The position numbers were made by a program, and so were the translations under genes. A DNA stretch of 32,278 nt from NCBI RefSeq assembly GCF_000813425.1, contig NZ_JWIB01000002.1, positions 1 to 32,278 on the forward strand. Direction: 5' to 3'. Below the pieces are notes generated by a model. It did no database searches. It was not told the DNA's origin and saw only the letters and a list, made by a program, of their open reading frames with translations. This DNA comes from Sporosarcina sp. ZBG7A. Its GTDB lineage: Bacteria > Bacillota > Bacilli > Bacillales_A > Planococcaceae. Shown here one piece after another: positions 23,205 through 31,514 of the stretch; the first letter of the stretch is position 1, and each line of letters begins with the position of its first letter.

Positions 23205-25620
23205 AAGCAGTGACCTTTTGTAGAAGTTCCTCAATTTCAAGCTTCGGTAAAGGTCGGGAATAGAGAAATCCTTGAACCTCATCACAGCGAAGCGTACTTA
23301 AAAATGTGGCTTGCTCATCTGTTTCAACACCTTCTGCGATGACATCGATGCTTAGATTTTTTGCAAGTTCAATAATGGTTTTAATAATCGCAGTGTTGCT
23401 ACTGCTGAGATCTTGCAAGAAGATTTGATCGATCTTTAAATGCGTAATCGGAAATTTACTTAAATAACTTAAAGATGAATACCCTGTCCCAAAATCATCA
23501 ATACTGACGTGGATTCCCTCGGTATGCAGTCGCTGCAAAATCTTTTGTGAGTAGTCCACATCCGTTGTCATGCTTTCAGTGATTTCAATGTTTAAATAGG
23601 TAGGATCCAATCCAGTCTTCTTTAGAACTCTGAGAACATTGTTGATGAAAGTTGGTTGTTTGAACTGACGAATTGAAACGTTCACACTCATTCGGATGTT
23701 TGGAAATCCCCGATCTTGCCACTGCTTGGCTTGAGCACATGCAGTTTCCAACACCCATAATCCAATAGGTAGAATTAGGCCGCTTTCTTCTGCAATAGGG
23801 ATAAATTGTCCAGGGGAGATTAACCCTTTCTGGGAGTGATTCCATCGCGCTAACGCTTCAACCCCCGTCATGGTTCCCGTTTTCATATCGTATTGGGGTT
23901 GATAATGGAGTTCCATTTCATTTCGACTGATTGCTTGACGTAAATCCATTTCAAGCAATGTTTTCTCGATCATGTCATTATTCAATTCTTGAGTAAAGAA
24001 ACGGTGAGTGCTCTTTCCTTGATCCTTTGCAAGAAATAATGCTGTATCTGCATTTCGCAGTAGAGTGTCATAATCTTCACCGTCAAACGGAAAACGACTA
24101 ATTCCTATGCTTGGAGTGATGTACACTTCAATCGATTTAAATGTATAGGAATTCGAAATCTCTTCAATGATACGAAGCGAGATCTCGTTTACTATGTCCT
24201 TATCAGTCTCTCTTATCATAAGGACAAATTCATCGCCAGCGAGACGACAGGCTAAGTCATTCGGTCCAAGACAAAGGGTAAGTCGTTCGGCAACTGCTTT
24301 CAGCACCTCATCGCCAATGAAGTGACCTAGGGAATCGTTAATGTTTTTGAAACGATCCAAATCTAAATATAGAATGGAAAAGGTATCAGCCACTTTGATG
24401 GCTTCGTTGACCTGAGACTTAAATAGTCTGCGATTAGGAAGGCCGGTCAAGGCGTCATAAAATGCCATATGTTCTACAAGTTTTTCTGCCTTTTTCCGCT
24501 CGGTAATCTCGACACACGTTCCTACGACTTCGATTACCGCTCCATCTTCCTGTACGGGAGACAAATAAATAATAAAACTGTGGTCTAAATAATCGAGTTC
24601 GAATTGACAGGGCTCCCCATTAAGGGCTGCGTATGCAAATGGTCGTAGTTGTTGAAGCTCTAGACGACTGAAAGGATTTGATTCTCCACGGGTATTTATC
24701 AGATTGCTCGTCAGACCTAGTTTTTCACAAATTTGACCTTCCAATAAAGTGATGAAAATACGTCCATTTTCATCTGCTTCATATTTGAAAATTGCATTTT
24801 GCAAGTTCTTAACAGTCGTCCGGAAATCATTCTTCAATGCAGATTCCAGCGCTTTCTCTGCCTCGATCCGTGCAGTAATGTCAGTTCGAATGGAGATATA
24901 TTCATAGGGTTTTCCGTTATCATTTGAAAAAGGAACGATGGTTGTGTTCATCCAGTAAAAGGAACCATCCTTAGCTCTATTTTTTACTTCACCACGCCAA
25001 ACTTCACCACCTTGAATCGTTTCCCACATATTTCTGAAAAATTCTTTAGGGTGATAGTCTGAATTAATGATTCGGTGTGTCTTTCCTAACAACTCTTCTT
25101 CTGCGTACTTGGAGAGTTCACAAAATTTAGGGTTTACATACTTGATGACACCCACAGCATCAGTAACAGCAATGACAGAGGCATGATCCAGTGCAGACTG
25201 TAAATTATGTAACACTTTTAATGTTTCATCATATTTTTGGGAAGTCAGGCATTCTTCCGTAATGTCCGAATCAATGGAAATATAGTGTGTTGTCACTTCG
25301 TCTTCGTTGATGACAGGTACGACTGTAGCTCTTACCCAATAAGGAGTTAAGTCCTTTGCAAGACCATTAACAATCAGTTGCTTAATGGGTTCTTCATCAT
25401 CGGTAAGGTTCATCTCCTCAAATACCATTTGAGGATCATGACTCGGAGACAGTACTTGATACGTGTTCCCAATCAGCTCTTCTGGATTAAATTGAGTCAG
25501 TTCGCAGAAATGTTTGTTGACATACGTAATCTTACCGTTCGTATCTGTTATCGACACACAGAATTTTTCATCGAGAAGTCGTGATAGTGAAGGTATATTT
25601 TGAGCATCTGTTAACACCAT
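23203..25620 (-). CDS. PAS-PAS-PAS-GGDEF-EAL cyclic-di-GMP protein
   Basis: This is a soluble sensor protein predicted to make and/or degrade c-di-GMP. No membrane span is visible. Two clear PAS domains (about 10-125 and 130-255, ITDTNGKITYVNKHFCELT and VTDAVGVIKYVNPKFCELS) and a degenerate third (about 260-380) precede GGDEF (about 383-545). The active loop there is AGDEF (461-465), a variant found in active cyclases. EAL (about 565-805) keeps the signature Glu588 (EALARW), NVSIRQF, EITES, DDFGTGYSS, the Lys in LKIDQIF and EGVETDEQ, so phosphodiesterase activity is likely. ATG 25620 lies 10 nt after AAAGGA; GTG 25626, at 4 nt, is the alternative. It is a single gene. Confidence 0.92.
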   Translation of the reverse strand: MVLTDAQNIPSLSRLLDEKFCVSITDTNGKITYVNKHFCELTQFNPEELIGNTYQVLSPSHDPQMVFEEMNLTDDEEPIKQLIVNGLAKDLTPYWVRATVVPVINEDEVTTHYISIDSDITEECLTSQKYDETLKVLHNLQSALDHASVIAVTDAVGVIKYVNPKFCELSKYAEEELLGKTHRIINSDYHPKEFFRNMWETIQGGEVWRGEVKNRAKDGSFYWMNTTIVPFSNDNGKPYEYISIRTDITARIEAEKALESALKNDFRTTVKNLQNAIFKYEADENGRIFITLLEGQICEKLGLTSNLINTRGESNPFSRLELQQLRPFAYAALNGEPCQFELDYLDHSFIIYLSPVQEDGAVIEVVGTCVEITERKKAEKLVEHMAFYDALTGLPNRRLFKSQVNEAIKVADTFSILYLDLDRFKNINDSLGHFIGDEVLKAVAERLTLCLGPNDLACRLAGDEFVLMIRETDKDIVNEISLRIIEEISNSYTFKSIEVYITPSIGISRFPFDGEDYDTLLRNADTALFLAKDQGKSTHRFFTQELNNDMIEKTLLEMDLRQAISRNEMELHYQPQYDMKTGTMTGVEALARWNHSQKGLISPGQFIPIAEESGLILPIGLWVLETACAQAKQWQDRGFPNIRMSVNVSIRQFKQPTFINNVLRVLKKTGLDPTYLNIEITESMTTDVDYSQKILQRLHTEGIHVSIDDFGTGYSSLSYLSKFPITHLKIDQIFLQDLSSSNTAIIKTIIELAKNLSIDVIAEGVETDEQATFLSTLRCDEVQGFLYSRPLPKLEIEELLQKVTA

Positions 25621-25626
25621 AGTCAC

Positions 25627-25839
25627 GGAATCCTTTCTTGTACTAGGTGAATTTCACTTAGGACGGGTAATGGTTTTTTTAATATTAGCTATATGTTAAT
25701 AATTGAGTAAAAGTGCCTAGTACTTATGATTCGATTATAACACTGCATCTTTAGACCTTCTAGCCATTTAGAGATAAACTTATCTGTTACATTGGAATAT
25801 ACAAATAGTTCTCGTTTTTTAGACACATCTTTAGACAGG
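25627..25839. other. Intergenic region with TTTAGAC repeats
   Basis: The divergent gap 25621-25971 holds no credible gene. CATCTTTAGAC occurs at 25746-25756 and 25826-25836, and a shortened CATCTTAGAC at 25938-25947. TTTAGACA also stands at 25818-25825, 12 bp before its next copy. A CTAGGTGAA/TTTCACTTAG inverted repeat lies just upstream of the GGDEF-EAL start. These may be operators. No riboswitch was recognised. Confidence 0.45.
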
Positions 25840-25868
25840 TTGCAGTGAATTGGTGGCGAAGGTATCAT
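25840..25868 (+). promoter_or_regulatory. Predicted promoter of the CoA-transferase gene
   Basis: TTGCAG (25840-25845) and TATCAT (25863-25868) are 17 nt apart, about 97 nt before the ATG. A TTTAGACA repeat ends three bases upstream of the -35. Confidence 0.5.
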
Positions 25869-25971
25869 GTAAGATGAACAGATATGCAAGGATTATATCG
25901 GCTTACATAAAACTATTTACACTGAAAGATCAGAAATCATCTTAGACTATTACATTAAGGAGCTGTCGGAA

Positions 25972-27492
25972 ATGGATGGACAGTTGGACAGAATTAGACG
26001 GGAATCATTAAAACAGAAAGTGGTATCGGCAGAAGAGGCTGCATCTTGGATTCAGGACGGAATGACACTTGGCTTAAGTGGTTTTACACGTGCAGGTGAC
26101 GCAAAAGCAATTCCGGAAGCACTCGTAAAGCGAGCTCAAACAGAGTCTTTCAAAGTAAATGTATTTACAGGGGCTTCGCTAGGACATGATATCGATAAAC
26201 TCTTTACAGAAGCGGGAATTGTAAATAAGCGGCTGCCGTTTCAGGCAGATGCTACGATGCGTAAAGGTATTAATAATGGGGATTTGTTATTTGTCGATCA
26301 TCATTTGTCTAATACGTCTGAACTGATCCGGGGCGGTGTGTTACCGCAAGTAGATATTGCTGTTCTGGAAGCGGTTGCAATTGCAGAGGATGGATCGATT
26401 ATTCCTTCGACTTCTATTGGGAATTCTTTGATTTTTGCAGAACATGCGAAGTCCATAATAGTAGAGATCAACGTTGCCCATTCTGAAGAGTGGGAAGGCG
26501 TGCACGATATTTACGATCCAGGTGTGTTAGGAGATCGTGAGCCGATTCCTTTGACTCATCCAGATGAGCGGATTGGAACTTATGGAATACCTGTTGATCC
26601 GGATAAAATAATCGGGATTGTGTTGACGGAAGAATATGATTCGTTTTCGACAATCGACGAACCAGATGAAGAGACGGAAGTGATGGCTGGACATTTGCTT
26701 CAATTTTTACGATCTGAGATTGCTGCAGGCAGGTTGACGAAAGAATTAGCCCCTTTGCAATCAGGAATTGGGTCGCAAGCAAATGCGGTTCTTCATGGTT
26801 TGTTAGATTCCGAATTTGAAAATTTAGAAGTCTATTCTGAAGTACTACAGGACTCTGTGTTTGAACTCATTGATGCGGGAAAAGTGAAATCAGCATCATG
26901 CACATCGATTACTGTAACTGAAGAACGCATGGACATTTTAAGAAATAACCTACCTTTTTATAAAGAGAAAATTGTTATGCGTCCACAAGAAATTTCGAAT
27001 CATCCAGAACTTATTCGCAGACTTGGTACGATTTCCATTAACACAGCACTCGAATTCGATATATATGGCAACGTTAATTCCACGCATGTTACAGGGACTA
27101 AAATGATGAATGGGATTGGCGGGTCAGGAGATTTTGCTCGTAATGCCCGTTTGGCTATTTTTGTGACCAAGTCTCTTGCGAAAAAGGGCGCGATTTCAAG
27201 TTGTGTACCATTCGTTTCCCATGTCGATCATACGGAGCACGACGTGGACATCCTAGTCACTGAACAAGGATACGCAGATTTACGGGGACTTGCGCCAAAA
27301 GAACGGGTGGAGTTGATCATTAACCGATGCGCACACCCTTCGTATCGCCAGGAATTATGGGCATACTATGAAGAAGCAGCACTTCGTGGTGGACATACCC
27401 CTCATATTCTTGAGAAAGCGTTAAGCTGGCACATTCGTTTAGCGGAAACAGGAACTATGCGCGAGTCGAAAGAAGAAGTGACGCAATCATGA
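25972..27492 (+). CDS. Acetyl-CoA hydrolase/transferase family CoA-transferase (succinate:acetate CoA-transferase type)
   Basis: This cytosolic CoA-transferase is predicted to move CoA between acetate and succinate or a related acid. The 506-residue chain has the family length. It has a GIGSQANAVLHGLLDS block, the catalytic Glu candidate Glu290 in YSEVLQDS, the oxyanion-forming GIGGSGDFARNA block and the VTEQGYADLRGLAPKER motif. AAGGAG precedes the ATG by about 9 nt. The stop overlaps the start of the next gene (ATGA, 27489-27492). Acid specificity cannot be read from sequence; simple acetyl-CoA hydrolase action is less likely given the intact transferase motifs. Confidence 0.9.
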   Translation: MDGQLDRIRRESLKQKVVSAEEAASWIQDGMTLGLSGFTRAGDAKAIPEALVKRAQTESFKVNVFTGASLGHDIDKLFTEAGIVNKRLPFQADATMRKGINNGDLLFVDHHLSNTSELIRGGVLPQVDIAVLEAVAIAEDGSIIPSTSIGNSLIFAEHAKSIIVEINVAHSEEWEGVHDIYDPGVLGDREPIPLTHPDERIGTYGIPVDPDKIIGIVLTEEYDSFSTIDEPDEETEVMAGHLLQFLRSEIAAGRLTKELAPLQSGIGSQANAVLHGLLDSEFENLEVYSEVLQDSVFELIDAGKVKSASCTSITVTEERMDILRNNLPFYKEKIVMRPQEISNHPELIRRLGTISINTALEFDIYGNVNSTHVTGTKMMNGIGGSGDFARNARLAIFVTKSLAKKGAISSCVPFVSHVDHTEHDVDILVTEQGYADLRGLAPKERVELIINRCAHPSYRQELWAYYEEAALRGGHTPHILEKALSWHIRLAETGTMRESKEEVTQS

Positions 27493-28106
27493 GAATTTCA
27501 CTGTTCGGTGGCACTGGTCGTGTAGGTTCTATCTTATTGCAGCGATTGCTTGATAGTGGACATCACGTAACAGCCCTGGCCCGAAATCCTGAGAAGTTGC
27601 CAGTTCATCCTAGCCTGACCGTCATTCAAGGAGATGCCAAGGACCAAGCTGCTATTGCGACAACTATCCTCGGTAGTGAGGCGGTGGTGAGTGCGCTTGG
27701 AACAGATAAAACAACGACTTTGAGCGAAGCGACTCCTCACATAATCGAGGCTATGAGAAATGAACATATAAAGAGGATTCTAACGATTGGTACAGCTGGC
27801 ATTTTGCAAAGCCGGATGGACCCTGAACGACTTCGTTATGAAGCGGGAGATTCCAATCGAAAACTGACAACAGCTGCAGAGGAGCATCATGCTGCGTATC
27901 GATCGCTGTCAGCATCCGACTTGGACTGGACCATCGTTTGTCCAACCTATTTACCGGATGGAGAAATTACAGGAACCTACCGGACGTTAGACAACTGGTT
28001 GCCCGTGGAGGGGAAACAAATTTCTTCCGGAGACACCGCACACTTTGCTGAGAATGAGTTGGTTGCGTGCAATCATCTTCATGCTAGAGTAGGAATTGCA
28101 TACTAA
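27489..28106 (+). CDS. NAD(P)-binding atypical short-chain dehydrogenase/reductase
   Basis: This 205-residue Rossmann protein resembles NmrA/YwnB-type NAD(P)H-binding proteins. The dinucleotide loop FGGTGRVGS starts at residue 6, followed by ALARNPEK after the second strand, VIQGDAKD after the third and SALGT. A classical YxxxK catalytic pair is not evident, so it may be a reductase or a redox sensor. The start overlaps the CoA-transferase stop and has no strong ribosome site of its own, so translation is likely coupled. The gene ends at a strong bidirectional terminator. Confidence 0.8.
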   Translation: MRISLFGGTGRVGSILLQRLLDSGHHVTALARNPEKLPVHPSLTVIQGDAKDQAAIATTILGSEAVVSALGTDKTTTLSEATPHIIEAMRNEHIKRILTIGTAGILQSRMDPERLRYEAGDSNRKLTTAAEEHHAAYRSLSASDLDWTIVCPTYLPDGEITGTYRTLDNWLPVEGKQISSGDTAHFAENELVACNHLHARVGIAY

Positions 28107-28120
28107 GGTTTTTATACGGC

Positions 28121-28165
28121 CAAAAGCCCGCACATCCCATAAACAAAGGGATGTGCGGGCTTTTG
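28121..28165. terminator. Bidirectional terminator between the SDR and mgtE genes
   Basis: A perfect 18-bp stem (28121-28138 with 28148-28165; CAAAAGCCCGCACATCCC and its complement) has a 9-nt loop and A/T-run ends. It serves both converging genes. Confidence 0.9.
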
Positions 28166-28168
28166 CCA

Positions 28169-29551
28169 TTAACTCAATTGTGAAAGGAACATCGTTGCGA
28201 TGCCGAAGTAAATAAGTAACGATAATATATCGTTTAATGTGGTAATAAGAGGACCAGAAGCGACGGCTGGATCGACATTGAACCTATTAAGGAGTAATGG
28301 GATTATCGTTCCGGCGATGGTCCCGATAATGAGTGTCGAAAGAAGGGAAACACCGACAACAAAACCAAGTACCATACTTCCTTGCCAAAAGAATGCGATG
28401 ATTGCAATGAGCAAGCCGCATGTGATCCCTATGACAACTCCTACAACAATTTCCCGCATCACTAACTTAAGTGTTTTTTTCCATGTCATTTCTTCAGATG
28501 CCAATCCACGTACGACAACAGCTAACGACTGCGTACCCGTGTTACCCGTCATTCCAGCAATCATAGGCATGAAAAAGGCGAGGGCGACAACTGCATTCAA
28601 TGTGTCTTCAAACTTCGAAATGATACTCCCAGACACCAGTCCTATGAATAAAAGCAAAATCAGCCATGGCAGTCTGCGACGAGCGGCAACTAAGGGTTTC
28701 GTCCGGAAGTCGATGGACTTACCTGAGGCTAGCAGCATTTCAATGTCTTCGTCTGCTTCACGGACGACGATGTCCAGCACTTGATCACCAGAGATGGTTC
28801 CGACTAGTACATGATCACCTGTTGTGACAGGGATAGCATCGAAATCGTATCTTCCAATCAGTTTGGCAACGTCTTCCTGTTTAGTGAGCACATCGACTTG
28901 GATGGGCTCTGTCCTCATAATGTCAGCTATGCGCTGATCATCATCTGCAAGCAGTAAATCTCTAAAGGTGACCACCCCGATCAGTCGCTGGTCTTCATCC
29001 ACTACGTATAAGTAATTGATAAAATGAGCTAGGTTTTCGAACTTTTTAAGTTTTTGCTCAGCATCGGTAACAGAGAGTTGCGGAGAGATAGGTATGTAAC
29101 GGTTAGTCATGACGCGACCGGCCGTTTTAGGAGGATAATCCATAATATGGAGAATAGACTCCAATTCTTCGCGCCGCATTTTAGCAATTAAATCATCAAT
29201 TTTACCTTTAGAAAGCCCTGTTAATAAAAAAGCTAAATCGTTATTTTGCATCTTATGTAAAATTTCAGTAGAACGATCTGGTCCAATCCTTTCTAGTACA
29301 GAGAGTTGTTCATCTTTACTAAGATAGCGCAGCAATTCGGTTAGTTCTTGAATAGAGAGCCATTCCAAAAATAATGTTTTTCGTTTCCTAGGAAGCTCCT
29401 TATATTGGGAGGCAATCTCGTACTTTTCTAATGCATTGATGATTTCGTGAAACGTATCTTTCTTTCCTTCGTTAAGAACCCGAATTATGGCTCTCTCCAG
29501 CTGTACTTTGTCTAAAGTCTCTTTCTTTTTTTCTTTATGTAACAACGCCAC
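28169..29551 (-). CDS. mgtE: Magnesium transporter MgtE
   Basis: This is a Mg2+ channel of the cytoplasmic membrane, gated by cytosolic Mg2+. It has an N-terminal helical MgtE_N domain (about 20-130), two CBS repeats (about 135-260, DYPPKTAGRVMTNRYIPI and the IADIMRTEPIQV repeat), the plug helix and five C-terminal spans. The pore motif FFMPMIAGMTGNTGTQSLAVVVRG is present. An ATG at 29575 is in frame but has no ribosome site; GAGGTG lies 6-8 nt before the GTG at 29551, which gives 460 aa. No M-box riboswitch was recognised upstream. Confidence 0.93.
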   Translation of the reverse strand: MALLHKEKKKETLDKVQLERAIIRVLNEGKKDTFHEIINALEKYEIASQYKELPRKRKTLFLEWLSIQELTELLRYLSKDEQLSVLERIGPDRSTEILHKMQNNDLAFLLTGLSKGKIDDLIAKMRREELESILHIMDYPPKTAGRVMTNRYIPISPQLSVTDAEQKLKKFENLAHFINYLYVVDEDQRLIGVVTFRDLLLADDDQRIADIMRTEPIQVDVLTKQEDVAKLIGRYDFDAIPVTTGDHVLVGTISGDQVLDIVVREADEDIEMLLASGKSIDFRTKPLVAARRRLPWLILLLFIGLVSGSIISKFEDTLNAVVALAFFMPMIAGMTGNTGTQSLAVVVRGLASEEMTWKKTLKLVMREIVVGVVIGITCGLLIAIIAFFWQGSMVLGFVVGVSLLSTLIIGTIAGTIIPLLLNRFNVDPAVASGPLITTLNDILSLLIYFGIATMFLSQLS

Positions 29552-29958
29552 GCCAATCACCTCATATTTGCTCATTCTATCATTCAGACTTAATAATGCT
29601 TATGCCCGTTCTAGATGAAAAGGAAACAATCAAGCTATTATCTAAACAGTTGTTTATTCAAATTTTAGAATAAAAATTCATTTATCAGTCAATTTGTGTT
29701 TTAATAGAACAACCTACAATTTCAAAGGAGAGGATCATGCATTGTGAATAAGCAGTACTAGGAAACCATCTCCACCGTATTTAATTTATAACTATTTAAC
29801 AAGGGGAGGAAAGGAGAGAAGCTACGAAATTAAAACTAATATTACAGTTTCATTACTGTTTTTGTAATTTTCATGTTTAAATGAATTCTACTAGGGAAAG
29901 TGCAATAGAGAGCACAAAAAATAGCCAATAGGCTAATACAAAAGGGGAGTTTCATAGA
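29552..29958 (+). other. Long leader region of the amino-acid ABC operon
   Basis: No gene of normal size lies here. AAAGGAGAGG (29724-29733) precedes tiny ORFs: ATG 29737 (4 codons, including Cys) and GTG 29744 (5 codons). A second purine-rich stretch (29801-29818) precedes an 18-codon open frame beginning with ACG (29824-29880). A weak ACAGT/ACTGT hairpin followed by T's (near 29844-29862) and a small TAGCC/GGCTA hairpin (29922-29935) follow. No T-box, SAM or other known riboswitch motif was recognised. Confidence 0.4.
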
Positions 29959-30795
29959 ATGGGAAAATTGAAGATGATGTTATTGATGCTTGCTGCATCG
30001 GTTCTACTGCTTGCAGCCTGTGGTAAAGATGATGATGACAAATCGTCTGGAAATGCTGGTGAATCTGGGGATACCAGCTACGATTTAGTTAAAAAAGGGA
30101 AATTCACATTTGCAGCAAGTGGTGTATACAAACCGTTTAGTTTTGAGGAAGACGGAGAACTAACAGGTTTTGATATTGAAATTGGAAATGCGCTTGCTGA
30201 AAAGATGGACCTTGAACCGAATCCAGTAACAAATCCATTTGAAACGATCTTACAGGGATTAGTTGGTAAGAAGTTTGATGCAATTATCGGTTCGATGGCA
30301 TACACAAAGGAACGTGCAGAACAAGCAGATTTCACTGAGCCTTACTACTATTCTGGTGGAATGATCTTTGTTGCAAAAGATAATGACGAAGTCAAAGGTC
30401 CAGATGATCTTGAGGGTAAGAAAATTGGTGTCGTTGCGCAATCCACGTATGAAGCGCCTGCAAAAGAATTATCCGATAACGTCCAGTACTATAGTAGTGA
30501 CGTAGTAGCGCTTAAAGATTTGACAGTAAAAGGTCGTCTAGATGCTGTTATCACTGCTGATATTGTTGGGTATGAAGCAATCGATAATGGATTTGAAGTG
30601 AAGGAAGTCGGAAAACCGATGTGGGTAGAACAGCCATCGATTGCTGTAAATAAGGAAAATCCTGAATTGACAAAAGCATTGGATGAAGCACTTCAAGCAC
30701 TTATTGATGATGGAACGTACAAAGAGATTTCAGATAAGTGGTTCGGTCGCGACCTTCTTGACATCGATTTAGAAGGTGTTGAGTTATTAGAATGA
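29959..30795 (+). CDS. Polar amino-acid ABC transporter substrate-binding lipoprotein
   Basis: This is an extracellular, lipid-anchored binding protein of family 3 (SBP_bac_3) that delivers a polar amino acid to the adjacent permease. The signal peptide ends in lipobox LLAACG with Cys21, followed by an acidic linker. The binding core shows GVYKPFSFEEDGELTGFDIEIG, GLVGKKFDAIIGSMAYTKERAEQADFTEPYY and LEGKKIGVVAQSTYE, and ends DKWFGRDLL. GGGGAG lies 9 nt before the ATG. The gene is first in a binding protein-permease-ATPase operon. Glutamine, arginine or cystine are possible; the sequence does not decide. Confidence 0.9.
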   Translation: MGKLKMMLLMLAASVLLLAACGKDDDDKSSGNAGESGDTSYDLVKKGKFTFAASGVYKPFSFEEDGELTGFDIEIGNALAEKMDLEPNPVTNPFETILQGLVGKKFDAIIGSMAYTKERAEQADFTEPYYYSGGMIFVAKDNDEVKGPDDLEGKKIGVVAQSTYEAPAKELSDNVQYYSSDVVALKDLTVKGRLDAVITADIVGYEAIDNGFEVKEVGKPMWVEQPSIAVNKENPELTKALDEALQALIDDGTYKEISDKWFGRDLLDIDLEGVELLE

Positions 30796-30828
30796 TTGAA
30801 CTAATCACCTATTTAATGGAAAGCTGGT

Positions 30829-31500
30829 GTGCCGGTGCCTGAGTTATTTGTAACCTTTTATGAGGTATTCATGCAAACCTACAAAGGCTTCCTAGAAGCA
30901 GGTCTATTGACCATCGAAATTACAGCGATTGCAGTAGTTATAGGAACAATCCTTGGGATCATCTTCGCACTAATGAAGATTTCCCACTCTAAAATATTAC
31001 AGACCATCGCAAACTTATATATCACCCTGATACGAGGAACTCCTTTAATCGTACAAATCATGTTCCTCTACTTCGGGATCACTTCGATTATCATACTGGA
31101 AAACTTCTGGGCGGGTGCAATTGCTCTAGGTATCCATAATGGAGCCTATATTGCGGAAATCTTCCGAGGATCGATTCAAGGGATTGACCGAGGTCAGCGA
31201 GAAGCGAGTCTTGCGTTAGGGATGAATAGTTCTCAGACAATGAGACGTATTGTATTTCCACAAGCATTGCGACGCGCAATACCGCCACTAGGCAACCAGT
31301 TCATCATTACATTGAAAGACTCTTCGTTAGTTTACGTAATCGGTGTATCTGAATTGTTCGGTGTTGCCAATCGTGTTGCAGCATCTAACTTCAAGCAATT
31401 TGAAACGTTTCTCGTAGTCGGTCTTTACTATCTTATTCTCGTTCTGATTTTCACTGCGTTACTGAAGTGGTATGAGAACAAATTGGATGTGGATAAATAA
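30829..31500 (+). CDS. Polar amino-acid ABC transporter permease
   Basis: This inner-membrane permease of the HisM/GlnP type has 223 residues and about five spans. It has the N-terminal [19 protein letters not shown] span, the [15 protein letters not shown] segment and the ATPase-contact EAA loop [34 protein letters not shown]. The start is a GTG (30829) with GGAAAG 5 nt upstream; a second GTG at 30835 is possible. A 16-codon ORF (30792-30842) overlaps both the binding-protein stop and this start, in another frame. The stop overlaps a possible start of the ATPase gene (TAATG). Confidence 0.9.
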   Translation: MPVPELFVTFYEVFMQTYKGFLEAGLLTIEITAIAVVIGTILGIIFALMKISHSKILQTIANLYITLIRGTPLIVQIMFLYFGITSIIILENFWAGAIALGIHNGAYIAEIFRGSIQGIDRGQREASLALGMNSSQTMRRIVFPQALRRAIPPLGNQFIITLKDSSLVYVIGVSELFGVANRVAASNFKQFETFLVVGLYYLILVLIFTALLKWYENKLDVDK

Positions 31501-31514
31501 TGGGGGCAGATACG

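Noticed and set aside
28239..28784. Plus-strand 181-codon open frame inside mgtE
   Set aside because: It lies antisense to the MgtE transmembrane region, reads as a low-complexity Thr/Ser/Ile/Pro chain and matches no family I recognise.
29552..29575. ATG start at 29575 for mgtE
   Set aside because: No ribosome site precedes it, while GAGGTG is correctly placed for the GTG at 29551.
29552..29720. M-box magnesium riboswitch upstream of mgtE
   Set aside because: The conserved M-box sequence blocks are not visible on the minus strand in this stretch.
29720..29958. T-box or SAM riboswitch ahead of the amino-acid ABC operon
   Set aside because: No T-box antiterminator sequence and no SAM-riboswitch core were seen; only short weak hairpins are present.
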